From Shimia abyssi (lineage in GTDB: Bacteria > Pseudomonadota > Alphaproteobacteria > Rhodobacterales > Rhodobacteraceae), in assembly GCF_003014475.1 (NCBI RefSeq), contig NZ_PYGJ01000002.1:372001-436000 (forward strand): a DNA stretch of 64,000 nucleotides, written 5' to 3'. Under the pieces are notes generated by a model. That model worked only from the letters and a program-made list of their open reading frames with translations, did no database searches and was not told where the DNA came from. Positions within the stretch are counted from its first letter, which is position 1. Each line of letters starts with the position of its first letter. This document shows positions 37,558-46,287 of this stretch, piece by piece. The translations under genes and the position numbers were made by a program.

Positions 37558-40008
37558 TCACACTTTCACCCGCTCCGATTTGGGATCATAAATCGGACGC
37601 AAAGACGCTTCTGCGCGCACACGCGTGCCCATCACGTCAATCTCGTAACTTGACGCCAGCACCTCCGCCGCGCTCTCACCCACGCAAGGCACATAGCCCA
37701 ACCCAATCGCACCGCCCAACGTATGACCGTAATTCCCCGAACTCAGATAACCCACGATCTCACCATCGCGCACCACCGGCTCATTGTGAAACAACAACGG
37801 TTCTGGGTCGTTCAACCTGAACTGTACTAAACGCGCTTGAGGCCCGCCTTCCTTACGTTCCAACACCGCGCCCTTACCGATAAAATCCGCTTTGTCGGTC
37901 TTCACGGCAAAACCCAATCCGGCATCCACCACATGATCCTCGCATGTGATATCATGCCCGAAATGGCGAAACCCTTTTTCGATCCGGCAGGAATCCATCA
38001 TGTGCATTCCACACAACTTCAAACCCAGGTCCTGGCCTGTCTCGAACAGCGTCTCAAACGCATGTCCTGCCATGTCCGACGACACATAAAGTTCCCAGCC
38101 AAGCTCCCCTACGTAAGTCACCCGGTGGGCCCGGGCGTGACCTAGCCCAAGCTCGATATCTTGAGCTGTGCCAAACGGGTTCACCGCGTTGGAAAAGTCA
38201 TTTGGTGATACTCGCTCCAACAGCGCTCGCGACTGCGGTCCCATCACGGCCAAAACGGCTTCACCCGCCGTCACATCCGTGATCACCACCCGAAAATCAC
38301 CCACATGCCGCATCATCCACGTCTGATCTGCCAATCGCGTCGCCGCAGGCGTCACCACCAGATAGGCCGTCTCGCTCAGGCGTGTAACAGTCACATCCGC
38401 CTCAATTCCGCCACGCGGGTTGAGGAATTGTGTATAAACAATTTTGCCCACCGGCACTGAATAATCACCACCACCCACATAGTTCAAAAATGCCTCTGCG
38501 TCCGGTCCTTCCACGCGAATTTTGCCAAAAGACGACATGTCATACATGCCCACATTCTCGCGCACCGCGCGGTGCTCAGCGGCGGAATTTTCGAACCAGT
38601 TCTGACGTTTCCAACTGTACTGATAAGCCCGGTCCTGCCCCTCATTTGCAAACCAGTTCGCCCGCTCCCAGCCAGCCAACTCGCCGAATACCGCCCCCCG
38701 CTCCTTCAGGTGGTGATGAAACGGTGTGCGCCGCACGCCCCGTGCCGTCTCCTTCTGCCGATACGGGAAATGGTCTGCATAGAGCAGGCCCAGTGTCTCT
38801 TTCGAGCGTTCATACAAATAAGTCTTGTTGCCCTGAAACGGTTGCATTCGGCTGACATCCACATCGCCGAGATCAAACGGCTTCTGCCCATCCTCCATCC
38901 ACTGCGCCAACGCCATCCCGGCGCCGCCAGCGGATTGAATCCCGATCGAATTAAACCCGGCCGCAACCCAGACATTATCCATCTCGGGCGCAAGTCCGAG
39001 GTGATAGGCGTCATCCGGTGTAAAGGACTCTGGCCCGTTGAAGAACGTATGGATCCCTGCTGTACCCAACATCGGCATTCGCTCAACCGCCCACTCCAGA
39101 ATAGGTTCAAAGTGATCGAAATCCTCGGGCAACTGATCAAATTCGAAATCCTTGGGGATGCCCTCCATGGCCCACGGCTTGGCGTTGGGCTCAAACGCGC
39201 CCAGCATCATCTTGCCCGCGTCTTCTTTGTAATATGCACACTCATCCGGCACCCGCAGCACGGGCATCTGGCTCAGCCCTTCAATAGGTTCCGAAACTAT
39301 GTAAAAATGCTCGCACGCATGCAGCGGCACATTCACACCAGCCATTTTCCCAACCTCGTGGCCCCACATGCCTGCACAGTTCACAAGCATATCGCACGCA
39401 ATATGCCCTTGCGCCTGCCCGTCGTCACTTATCCAATCAACACCTGTTACCTTGCGACCATCACGCGCAATGCCTGCGACCCTGATCCGCTCCTTGACCA
39501 AAGCCCCTCTTTGGCGTGCCCCCTTGGCCAGCGCCAGGGCGATATTGGCAGGATCAGCCTGTCCATCGGTCGGCAACCAAACGCCCCCCGTCACCCCATC
39601 AAGGTTGACATGCTCATAGCGGGCTTTCACCTCAGCAGGGGACAATTCTTCAACTGGCACGCCAAACGCACGCGCCATCGCGGCGTTGCGATACAGTTCT
39701 TCTAGCCGCTCAGCAGTCAATGCAACAGAGACTGACCCCACCTGTCGCAAGCCTGTCGCAACGCCCGTTTCCGCTTCCAACCCCTGATAAAGCTCGGCCG
39801 AATACCGCGCCAGTTTGGTCATGTTGGACGACGCACGCAATTGCCCGATCAGTCCTGCTGCGTGCCAGGTTGTGCCACTGGTCAGCTGTTTACGTTCCAG
39901 CAAAACCACATCTTTCCAGCCCAGTTTGGTCAAATGATAGGCCACTGAACAGCCCACAACACCACCGCCAATAATAACCACACGGGCCTTGCTCGGTAGT
40001 TCAGCCAT
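37558..40008 (-). CDS. FAD-dependent oxidoreductase with GcvT domain (dimethylglycine/sarcosine dehydrogenase type), paralogue 1
   Basis: An 816-residue enzyme of the dimethylglycine/sarcosine dehydrogenase family. An N-terminal FAD fold (VVIIGGGVVGCSVAYHL) and SGTTWHAAGLIGQLRASSNM, whose His is the covalent flavin site in relatives, lead to a DAO domain. From about residue 430 a GcvT-like tetrahydrofolate domain (ANWFANEGQDRAYQYSWKRQ, YDMSSFGKIRVEGPDAEAFL) would take up the released one-carbon unit. It ends the operon. The ATG at 40008 has GGAGAG. Which N-methylated glycine it prefers is not visible. Confidence 0.9.
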   Translation of the reverse strand: MAELPSKARVVIIGGGVVGCSVAYHLTKLGWKDVVLLERKQLTSGTTWHAAGLIGQLRASSNMTKLARYSAELYQGLEAETGVATGLRQVGSVSVALTAERLEELYRNAAMARAFGVPVEELSPAEVKARYEHVNLDGVTGGVWLPTDGQADPANIALALAKGARQRGALVKERIRVAGIARDGRKVTGVDWISDDGQAQGHIACDMLVNCAGMWGHEVGKMAGVNVPLHACEHFYIVSEPIEGLSQMPVLRVPDECAYYKEDAGKMMLGAFEPNAKPWAMEGIPKDFEFDQLPEDFDHFEPILEWAVERMPMLGTAGIHTFFNGPESFTPDDAYHLGLAPEMDNVWVAAGFNSIGIQSAGGAGMALAQWMEDGQKPFDLGDVDVSRMQPFQGNKTYLYERSKETLGLLYADHFPYRQKETARGVRRTPFHHHLKERGAVFGELAGWERANWFANEGQDRAYQYSWKRQNWFENSAAEHRAVRENVGMYDMSSFGKIRVEGPDAEAFLNYVGGGDYSVPVGKIVYTQFLNPRGGIEADVTVTRLSETAYLVVTPAATRLADQTWMMRHVGDFRVVITDVTAGEAVLAVMGPQSRALLERVSPNDFSNAVNPFGTAQDIELGLGHARAHRVTYVGELGWELYVSSDMAGHAFETLFETGQDLGLKLCGMHMMDSCRIEKGFRHFGHDITCEDHVVDAGLGFAVKTDKADFIGKGAVLERKEGGPQARLVQFRLNDPEPLLFHNEPVVRDGEIVGYLSSGNYGHTLGGAIGLGYVPCVGESAAEVLASSYEIDVMGTRVRAEASLRPIYDPKSERVKV

Positions 40009-40064
40009 GTCTCTCTCCATTCATTGCGAAGCCGCCCGACAGGGCGAATGAGCGCACCCGCGCC

Positions 40065-40961
40065 TCAGATTATGATGTGACCATCGGCTTTCAGCCGCTG
40101 AGCTAACTCTCTAATATGGGCCGGCCCCACTTCGCAGCATCCACCCACGAACGTGGCGCCCTGCGCAACCCAACCCATTGCAAAATCGGCATAATCAGAA
40201 GGAGTCATATCGGCACGTGCCTTCAATTCCGAAACCGTCCCACCGATCTCCAACGCTGAAATCCCGCTAAATGCATTGGCATAGGCTCCCACTGGGAACC
40301 GCGTCTGCAAAAGCGCCTGAAGGTTATCCGTAACCACTTCGGGCTTGGAGCAATTCAACATGACCCCAGCCAATTTCAACCCCGCCAACCTGTCCAACGC
40401 AGCCGCCAAAGGTTCGCCAGAACGCAACTTCCCACTGTCATCGTCGTTCAAAGTCATTCCGACCCAGGTCGGCACACCGGTTTCCACCCCGGCCTGCGCG
40501 GCGGCCGTCGCCTCGGCAACCGATGCCAGCGTCTCGGCAATCATGACATCTGCATGCGGCGCCTGCATGTCCGCGATTTCACGATAGGCAGGCAGTAAAT
40601 CGTTATGGCTGCGCATCATGTCGGGACGATACGAACCGTGCAGAGGCGGCAAGCACCCTCCAATCCGCACCCCATTTTCGCCCACGGCTTCGCATGCGCG
40701 TTGCACCAACTCAACGGCCCTAGTTTGCAAAGGCACAAACATCTCCGCTACTCCCTCGCGCGCCAGTCGCTCTGGCGTTGCGGAATAGGTATTTAACGTG
40801 ATCAACCGCGCACCGGCCCGGATAAAATCTTCATGCACACTCTGCACGATATCCGGCTCTTCCATCATCACTTTGGCCGACCACAATGGGTGCGGCGCCA
40901 TAGACGACCGCCGGATCAGTTCTTGCCCCGTCCCACCATCTTTCAGAATAATTTCGCTCAT
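40065..40961 (-). CDS. Homocysteine S-methyltransferase family protein (betaine-homocysteine methyltransferase-like)
   Basis: A 298-residue zinc methyltransferase. Zinc ligands are the Cys of MLNCSKPEVV near residue 202 and the pair in FVGGCCEVGPAHIRE near 274. The N-terminus ILKDGGTGQELIRRS and TLNTYSATPERLAREG fit the family. Relatives move a methyl group from betaine or S-methylmethionine to homocysteine. Betaine demethylation would yield dimethylglycine, the substrate for the adjacent FAD-GcvT enzymes, which supports that role. It overlaps the reductase gene by 4 bases. Confidence 0.85.
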   Translation of the reverse strand: MSEIILKDGGTGQELIRRSSMAPHPLWSAKVMMEEPDIVQSVHEDFIRAGARLITLNTYSATPERLAREGVAEMFVPLQTRAVELVQRACEAVGENGVRIGGCLPPLHGSYRPDMMRSHNDLLPAYREIADMQAPHADVMIAETLASVAEATAAAQAGVETGVPTWVGMTLNDDDSGKLRSGEPLAAALDRLAGLKLAGVMLNCSKPEVVTDNLQALLQTRFPVGAYANAFSGISALEIGGTVSELKARADMTPSDYADFAMGWVAQGATFVGGCCEVGPAHIRELAQRLKADGHIII

Positions 40962-42025
40962 TTCGCACCCTCACTCGGCGGCAATAGAACCAGCTTTCCG
41001 GGCAGAGTCTTTGACAAAAAATCCGCCTGCGCCTGCCCTATGTCCTGCAACGCATAGGTGCCCGACACCAGCGGGCGGATGTCGCCTGCATTCATCAGGT
41101 CAACAAGCCTCTGAAAGACGGAAATCGGTTGATAGGTACAGCCGTGGATCGTGATGTCGGACAAATAGATGTCTCTTAAATCAGCCTCAACAACCGGCCC
41201 GGCAATCGCACCAGAAACGGCATAGTGTCCCCCCGGTTTCAGCCCTCGGATCAGTTCCGGCCAGATCGTCCCGCCCACGACGTCTATCACAACATCAAAG
41301 GCACGGGCTGATGGCGCAACTTCTCGTTCCAAGATATCTGCTGCGCCCGCATTTCGCACGATGTCCGCCTTAGCCGCAGTTGTCTGCCCTGTAACATTTG
41401 CCCTACGCAACTTGGCCAGTTGCACCGCCGCCAAGCCTACGCCCCCGGACGCGCCAGTCACCAAAACCGACTGTCCGCAACTGACCCCGGCGCGGGTCAA
41501 CAGGTTTTCAGCAGTACCAAAGGCACAAGGAATCGCCGCAATTTCTACATCAGTCAAAGGCGACACACTGACATCGTAGATGTCGCTCGCCTCCACCAGA
41601 CAGTATTCAGCAAAGGCACCATCCAATTCTGATCCCAAGGCGATATAAGCGGTCGGCATTTCATCCGTTGGGCGCGGCAAATTGATTGGCCCCGTGACAC
41701 GCGCGCCCAACAGGAATTCGACACCATCGCCTACGGCCACGACCCGCCCGCATAGATCACCGCCCTGAATGCGCGGAAAATCGAGCGCACCAGCATGCCC
41801 TCCGGCCTCCACGTCCCCGGCCTCGTCACCTGTCGCCCCGGTCACTTCCGAGGCATACCAGCCAATGCGCGTATTTATGTCGGTATTGTTTACACCTGCA
41901 GCTGACACGCGCACCAAAACCTGTTCGGGGCCGGGACATGGCACAGGAATGTTCTCGCGCCATTCCAACATTTCGGGTCCACCATGCCCTGTCAGGTATA
42001 CACCCCTCATCGTTTCAGGGATCAT
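40958..42025 (-). CDS. Zinc-type alcohol dehydrogenase / quinone oxidoreductase family protein
   Basis: A 355-residue MDR-superfamily NAD(P)H enzyme. GVNNTDINTRIGWYASEV lies in the N-terminal GroES-like half; the nucleotide fold has VLVTGASGGVGLAAVQLAKL near residue 195. The zinc-binding Cys-cluster of classical alcohol dehydrogenases is absent, which points to a quinone-oxidoreductase-like enzyme. The start at 42025 is preceded by AGGAGAG. In this operon it could process a carbonyl product, which is inference. Confidence 0.85.
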   Translation of the reverse strand: MIPETMRGVYLTGHGGPEMLEWRENIPVPCPGPEQVLVRVSAAGVNNTDINTRIGWYASEVTGATGDEAGDVEAGGHAGALDFPRIQGGDLCGRVVAVGDGVEFLLGARVTGPINLPRPTDEMPTAYIALGSELDGAFAEYCLVEASDIYDVSVSPLTDVEIAAIPCAFGTAENLLTRAGVSCGQSVLVTGASGGVGLAAVQLAKLRRANVTGQTTAAKADIVRNAGAADILEREVAPSARAFDVVIDVVGGTIWPELIRGLKPGGHYAVSGAIAGPVVEADLRDIYLSDITIHGCTYQPISVFQRLVDLMNAGDIRPLVSGTYALQDIGQAQADFLSKTLPGKLVLLPPSEGAK

Positions 42026-42050
42026 CAAACTCTCCTCTTACGCAACCTTC

Positions 42051-42078
42051 GTAAGTCGGACAAAATTGTCCGACCTAC
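42051..42078 (-). repeat. REP hairpin, third copy, inside the methylated-glycine operon
   Basis: On the minus strand GTAGGTCGGAC-AATTTT-GTCCGACTTAC, nearly identical to the copy at 36995 (one loop change). It lies in the 64-base gap between the second FAD-GcvT gene and the reductase gene, so it is transcribed in the middle of the operon and may stabilise the upstream message. Confidence 0.85.
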
Positions 42079-42089
42079 CTCGGTGCGCA

Positions 42090-44552
42090 TCACGCGCGAA
42101 GCCGTGCATTTTCAGGGTCCCACAAAGGCTGATCCTCCTGCACAACCGCGCGGCACTTCTCCCCATAAATATCCACTTGCAGCTCGGTACCCGGCACGGC
42201 CAAATCCGCCCGCACCATGCCCAACGCGATCGAGGCGTTCACGCGATACCCCCAACCGCCCGACGTAGTTTCGCCCACAATCTCGTCATCCGACCAAACG
42301 CAGGACATATAAGGCGCATCCGCTGCTCCGGCTTCGACAACCAACGTCACAAACTGCTTCTTAACGCCCTGTTGCTTTTCAGACAAAATGGCGGCTTTGC
42401 CCGGAAACTCCTGCGATTTGTCGAGTTTCACAAATCTCTCCAATCCACCTTCCAACAGGGAATAATCCGTCGACAAATCGCCTTTCCAAGCACGATACCC
42501 TTTTTCCAAACGCAAGCTGTTCAGCGCATACATGCCAAACGGCTTGGCCCCGGCACTGACAATGGCGTCATAGATCGCGGGCATATTCTCCTTGAGCGCA
42601 TGAACTTCCCACCCCAACTCGCCCGCAAAAGATACCCGGATCAAGTGCGCCGCCTTTCCAGCTACTGTCGCCGCCTGATGGGTCAGCCATCCGGTTGACA
42701 GGTCCGCGTCGGTCAGATCACCTAGGAGGTCGCGTGCATTTGGTCCCGTCACAATCAGCGTATCGCGTGTATGCGTCACATCCTCAACCGAAACACCCGC
42801 AGGCATCGCCGCACGAAGAACATCACGGTCGTGCCACTGCGCCGTGGCAGCTGTGATCATTACAAACGTATCGTCCTCCAGCCGCATACACGACATCTCG
42901 GTCAGGATGCGCCCCCGATCATCGGACACATAAACCAGATTGATCCGCCCAACCTTGGGCAATCCACCCGTCACCAGCCCGCGCAGCGCCTCCGCAGCAC
43001 CGTCTCCCTTAACCAGAAACCGCGAGAACCCCGGCAGATCCAGCACACCACAATGGTCGCGCACGGCCTCGCACTCTTCCTTGACGCGCTGCTCCCATGG
43101 CCCAGAACGGCCCCAAGTGTGCGTCGCCTCAAGCGAGGTATCATCACCATCCTTGGCGAACCAATTGGCCCGTTCCCAGCCGTTATAGGCCCCCATAACA
43201 CCACCTTGTGCGACAACCCGGTCATGGACGGGCGAGAGCTTTTTGTCGCGGGCAGCGGGCCATTCGTGTTGTGGGAAATGCATGGCGTACTCGTTCCCGT
43301 ACACTTCCATGCCTTTCTTCACACAATAATCATGATCGGTGTAATCTGTGAAACGACGCGGATCGACAGCCCACATGTCCCATTCGGGCGCGCCGTCAAC
43401 AATCCATTCAGCCAACACCTTGCCCGCTCCGCCGCCTTGCGCAATCCCAAACGTAAAGACGCAGTTTTCGAACGCGTTCTTTACCCCCGGCATTGGCCCA
43501 ATCAGCGGCAATCCATCCGGCGCATACGGGATTGGTCCGTTGATCACTCGACTGATTCCAGACGTTGCCATCAACGGCACGCGCTCCATTGCATCCGTCA
43601 CAATAACTTCGATCCGGTCCAGATCGTCTGACCAAAGCTGAAAACTAAAGTCATCCGGCATTGGGTCGTCATCAGTGTCCCAATGCGCCTTACAGTTCGG
43701 CTCATACGGGCCAAGGTTATAGCCGTGTTTTTCCTGACGCAGGTAATAGGATATATCCACGTCGCGCAGCAAAGGCAGTTTGACGCCACCGTTTTCCTTG
43801 GACCATGCTTCAACCTCGGGGATTTCTTCGGTTAGCAGATATTGGTGACTCATCACCATCATCGGCACACTGCGCCCGCCATATGGCTTAAACCATTCAC
43901 CCACACGCTGCGCATAATACCCAGCGGCGTTCACGACATAGTCACACGCAATGTCGCCCTTGTCAGTATGCACCACCCAGCTGTCGTCCGCCTGTTGGGT
44001 CACACCCGTTGCCGGACAGAACCGGATAATCCGGGCTCCCATATCCCTCGCCCCCTTGGCCAATGCCTGCGTCAACTGGGCCGGATCAATGTCACCATCC
44101 GTTGGGTCATACAAAACCCCTTCAAGGTCATGCGTCTCAAGAAATGGATAGCGTTCCTTAGCTTCTTCGGGAGTCCACATTTCCATCGGAATTCCCTGAT
44201 ACAGCCCCATCGACATGGCGCGCTGGAATTCCTGAATGCGCTCCTTGCTATGCGCCAATCGGATCGATCCCGATTGATGATAATTCATCGGGTAATCCAC
44301 CTCTTCGCCCAACCGGGCATACAATTCGGTCGAATACCGCTGCATATTCATGATTGCCCAAGAGGTCGAGAACGTCGGCACATTGCCCGCCGCGTGCCAA
44401 GTTGACCCGGCGGTCAGCTCGTTCTTTTCCAGTAGAACGCAGTCTGTCCAGCCTTTCTTGGCCAGATGATACAAAGAAGAGGTGCCCACAACACCGCCAC
44501 CGATAATGACCACACGGGCCTTGGTCGGAAAATCCTTATTCGACTCAGACAT
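42090..44552 (-). CDS. FAD-dependent oxidoreductase with GcvT domain (dimethylglycine/sarcosine dehydrogenase type), paralogue 2
   Basis: An 820-residue relative of the protein at 37558-40008 with the same layout: VVIIGGGVVGTSSLYHLAKK, covalent-flavin-type AGSTWHAAGNVPTFSTSWA, then a C-terminal GcvT domain from about residue 425 (ANWFAKDGDDTSLEATHTWG, RDHCGVLDLPGFSRFLVKGD). The N-terminal halves differ in many loops, so a different N-methyl substrate is likely. ATG at 44552 follows GGGAGAG. Together with paralogue 1 it could carry out two successive demethylations, dimethylglycine to sarcosine and sarcosine to glycine. Confidence 0.9.
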   Translation of the reverse strand: MSESNKDFPTKARVVIIGGGVVGTSSLYHLAKKGWTDCVLLEKNELTAGSTWHAAGNVPTFSTSWAIMNMQRYSTELYARLGEEVDYPMNYHQSGSIRLAHSKERIQEFQRAMSMGLYQGIPMEMWTPEEAKERYPFLETHDLEGVLYDPTDGDIDPAQLTQALAKGARDMGARIIRFCPATGVTQQADDSWVVHTDKGDIACDYVVNAAGYYAQRVGEWFKPYGGRSVPMMVMSHQYLLTEEIPEVEAWSKENGGVKLPLLRDVDISYYLRQEKHGYNLGPYEPNCKAHWDTDDDPMPDDFSFQLWSDDLDRIEVIVTDAMERVPLMATSGISRVINGPIPYAPDGLPLIGPMPGVKNAFENCVFTFGIAQGGGAGKVLAEWIVDGAPEWDMWAVDPRRFTDYTDHDYCVKKGMEVYGNEYAMHFPQHEWPAARDKKLSPVHDRVVAQGGVMGAYNGWERANWFAKDGDDTSLEATHTWGRSGPWEQRVKEECEAVRDHCGVLDLPGFSRFLVKGDGAAEALRGLVTGGLPKVGRINLVYVSDDRGRILTEMSCMRLEDDTFVMITAATAQWHDRDVLRAAMPAGVSVEDVTHTRDTLIVTGPNARDLLGDLTDADLSTGWLTHQAATVAGKAAHLIRVSFAGELGWEVHALKENMPAIYDAIVSAGAKPFGMYALNSLRLEKGYRAWKGDLSTDYSLLEGGLERFVKLDKSQEFPGKAAILSEKQQGVKKQFVTLVVEAGAADAPYMSCVWSDDEIVGETTSGGWGYRVNASIALGMVRADLAVPGTELQVDIYGEKCRAVVQEDQPLWDPENARLRA

Positions 44553-44563
44553 CTCGCTCTCCC

Positions 44564-44830
44564 TCAATCCAAAAGCAAACGGGCCGCCAGCCCGCCAAAC
44601 ACAATCGCCACCAGCTTGTTCAGCGCGGCCGACCCGCGTTGCAACGCCGCGCCAAACATTCCAATCGCCGCGCCCCGACCAACCGTGGTGGCACTGCTAT
44701 GCCGGCCTCCAGACTCGCCGCAGCTTCTAGCGCATGCAACATCTTCACTCGGTGTCAGGTCCAATAGAACACCCGCTGATACACAGGTCAGGATCAACAC
44801 CGCATTCATATTCAGCAACGTTTCGGGCAT
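44564..44830 (-). pseudogene. Probable internally deleted LysE/RhtB-family exporter remnant
   Basis: An 88-codon frame whose ATG overlaps the GFA stop by one base (TGATG), so it is translated if the operon is. The beginning (VLILTCVSAGVLLDLTPSED) resembles the first helix and LTPGP motif of LysE/RhtB exporters, and the end (LNKLVAIVFGGLAARLLLD) their last helix; about 110 residues of the middle are missing. A functional two-helix small protein cannot be excluded. The frame ends 12 bases before the second FAD-GcvT gene. Confidence 0.5.
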
Positions 44831-45225
44831 CAGTACCTCGCGATTTGCGGCGCTGTGCACGCAATCTCGTAGTAGTCGCCCTTGTCCTCGACAAAAATAT
44901 GCCGCTCGGTGTCCAGCCCTGTGTCTCCATCCAGCGTTCCAGCACCGAACGAAATTCCCTCTTGCCCATCCATTTTCCAAAACAGACTGGACCCACAGGT
45001 GCTGCAAAACCCTCTTTGCGCGTGTTTTGACGACCGAAACCAACGCAGCGCACCGATCTCATGGATGGTCATGTTCTCCTCGGGCACGCTTGTCGCCGCC
45101 CAGAAATGCCCTGTAGTCTTGCGGCACTGTCCACAGTGACAGGCCCAGACAGGGCGCAACTGGCCGCGCACCTCATATCGCACATAACCGCACAGACAGC
45201 TCCCAGAACGCACAGCATCAGTCAC
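44830..45225 (-). CDS. GFA family protein (formaldehyde-activating-enzyme-like), copy 1
   Basis: A 131-residue zinc protein of the GFA family with all expected cysteines: SGSCLCGYVRYEV, WACHCGQCRKTTGHF and GFCSTCGSSLFWKM. GFA proteins are related to an enzyme once proposed to join formaldehyde and glutathione; their real reactions are uncertain. GTG start at 45225, overlapping the upstream GFA gene by 8 bases. Formaldehyde is a product of N-methylglycine oxidation when folate is limiting, which would explain the context. Confidence 0.88.
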   Translation of the reverse strand: MTDAVRSGSCLCGYVRYEVRGQLRPVWACHCGQCRKTTGHFWAATSVPEENMTIHEIGALRWFRSSKHAQRGFCSTCGSSLFWKMDGQEGISFGAGTLDGDTGLDTERHIFVEDKGDYYEIACTAPQIARY

Positions 45226-45589
45226 GTTGCTCGACCCCGTCCCTCAGGGCATAGTAATCACCCTTATCTTTGACAAAGATGTGCTTTTCCAAACTCAACC
45301 CTGTCGGTCCATCCACTGCGCCTAGCGCAAAACTGATGGTGTCTTCGTCGTGCGCCGTCCAGAACAGATAGGATCCGCACCGCCTGCAAGAACCCCGCTT
45401 GGCCGTAACACTGGCCTCAAACCAGTTCACATCACCTTCGATTTCCAGATCCTCTTCCGGCACAAACGCTGATGACCAAATGCCACCGGATTGTTTGCGG
45501 CACTGACCGCAATGGCACATCGACACGCCCTGCGGCGCGCCATGCACCCTGAACCGTATTTCCCCGCATAAACAGCTTCCCTGCAACAT
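45218..45589 (-). CDS. GFA family protein (formaldehyde-activating-enzyme-like), copy 2
   Basis: A 123-residue paralogue of the preceding GFA protein: QGSCLCGEIRFRV, SMCHCGQCRKQSGGIW and GSCRRCGSYLFWT carry the zinc cysteines, and both copies end in a similar HIFVKDKGDYYAL segment. The tandem pair probably arose by duplication and may form a heteromer. It starts 11 bases after the regulator stop, so it is the first enzyme gene in the operon. Confidence 0.88.
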   Translation of the reverse strand: MLQGSCLCGEIRFRVHGAPQGVSMCHCGQCRKQSGGIWSSAFVPEEDLEIEGDVNWFEASVTAKRGSCRRCGSYLFWTAHDEDTISFALGAVDGPTGLSLEKHIFVKDKGDYYALRDGVEQRD

Positions 45590-45599
45590 GGAGCGCCCC

Positions 45600-46160
45600 T
45601 CAATACACGGGCGGGGCGATCACCCAGATCACCACCGCCGGTTCATCATATGGATTGGCCCAAGTATGGAACTCACCGCGAATGCGAAAACTGTCACCAG
45701 CCGCGCAGGTAAAGGCACGCTCACCTACCGTAAGGTCCAGCTTGCCAGACGTGACGTACCCTACTTCTTGGGTGGGACGGCAATTGGGCTTGCCGATCTT
45801 GGCGCCGGGTAAAAAAGTTGAGTGCACCACTTCGAAATCATCGGTCAGATCGGGGGAGAGCAGTTCTTCAACCAGCCCCTCTTCGCTCGACCCCATTTTG
45901 CGCCGCGCACCCGCGCGCACGACATAGCCTTGCTCATCGACTGGAGCGGTCGATTGACCAAACAGCATCGACATCGACACATCCAAAAGCCGCGCAATCT
46001 GGCGCAGGTCGGAAATGGACGGTTCAGACTTGTCCCGCTCCACCTGGCTTAGCCACCCGACCGATCGGCCCAATTGCTCAGCCATATCCGCCAATGTCAT
46101 CCCACGCGCCTTGCGTAGTGCACGGATATCCGCTCCCAACGTGCTCAAATCATCTGGCAT
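45600..46160 (-). CDS. XRE-family regulator with C-terminal cupin domain
   Basis: A 186-residue regulator. Residues about 8-65 form an XRE helix-turn-helix (IRALRKARGMTLADMAEQLG then SVGWLSQVERDKSEPSI). Residues about 110-186 form a cupin, the likely effector site (PNCRPTQEVGYVTSGKLDLT, FRIRGEFHTWANPY). Such proteins control polyamine, amino acid or betaine catabolism. It heads the leftward operon and a double inverted-repeat element in front of it is a probable operator, giving autoregulation. The effector could be a methylated glycine, which is inference. Confidence 0.88.
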   Translation of the reverse strand: MPDDLSTLGADIRALRKARGMTLADMAEQLGRSVGWLSQVERDKSEPSISDLRQIARLLDVSMSMLFGQSTAPVDEQGYVVRAGARRKMGSSEEGLVEELLSPDLTDDFEVVHSTFLPGAKIGKPNCRPTQEVGYVTSGKLDLTVGERAFTCAAGDSFRIRGEFHTWANPYDEPAVVIWVIAPPVY

Positions 46161-46186
46161 CCGGTGCAACACGCGCGACTCACTCT

Positions 46187-46252
46187 CGTGAAAAAATTCC
46201 CTCGAATTTCACGCTGCCACAGGTCCGTGAAATTTCAAAGCATTTTTTCACG
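46187..46252 (-). promoter_or_regulatory. Two 27-bp inverted-repeat operator units before the XRE-cupin regulator
   Basis: Positions 46187-46213 and 46226-46252 are 27-base units that each begin CGTGAAA and end TTTCACG or TTTTTTCACG. The two units are inverted copies of each other with 9 matching bases at each end and differ mainly in the middle. Centre-to-centre distance is 39 bases. This is typical of a dimeric regulator binding twice and looping or blocking a promoter. It lies 26 bases before the regulator ATG and also upstream of the 3' end of the GAF gene. Confidence 0.6.
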
Positions 46253-46287
46253 CCGCAACGCGGCGACTAAAGCGCCCAGACCAATCG

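Noticed and set aside
46253-46287. Terminator of the GAF reductase gene at the GCCGC/GCGGC hairpin
   Set aside because: The stem is only 5 bp and what follows on the minus strand is A-rich rather than T-rich, so it is not a convincing terminator.
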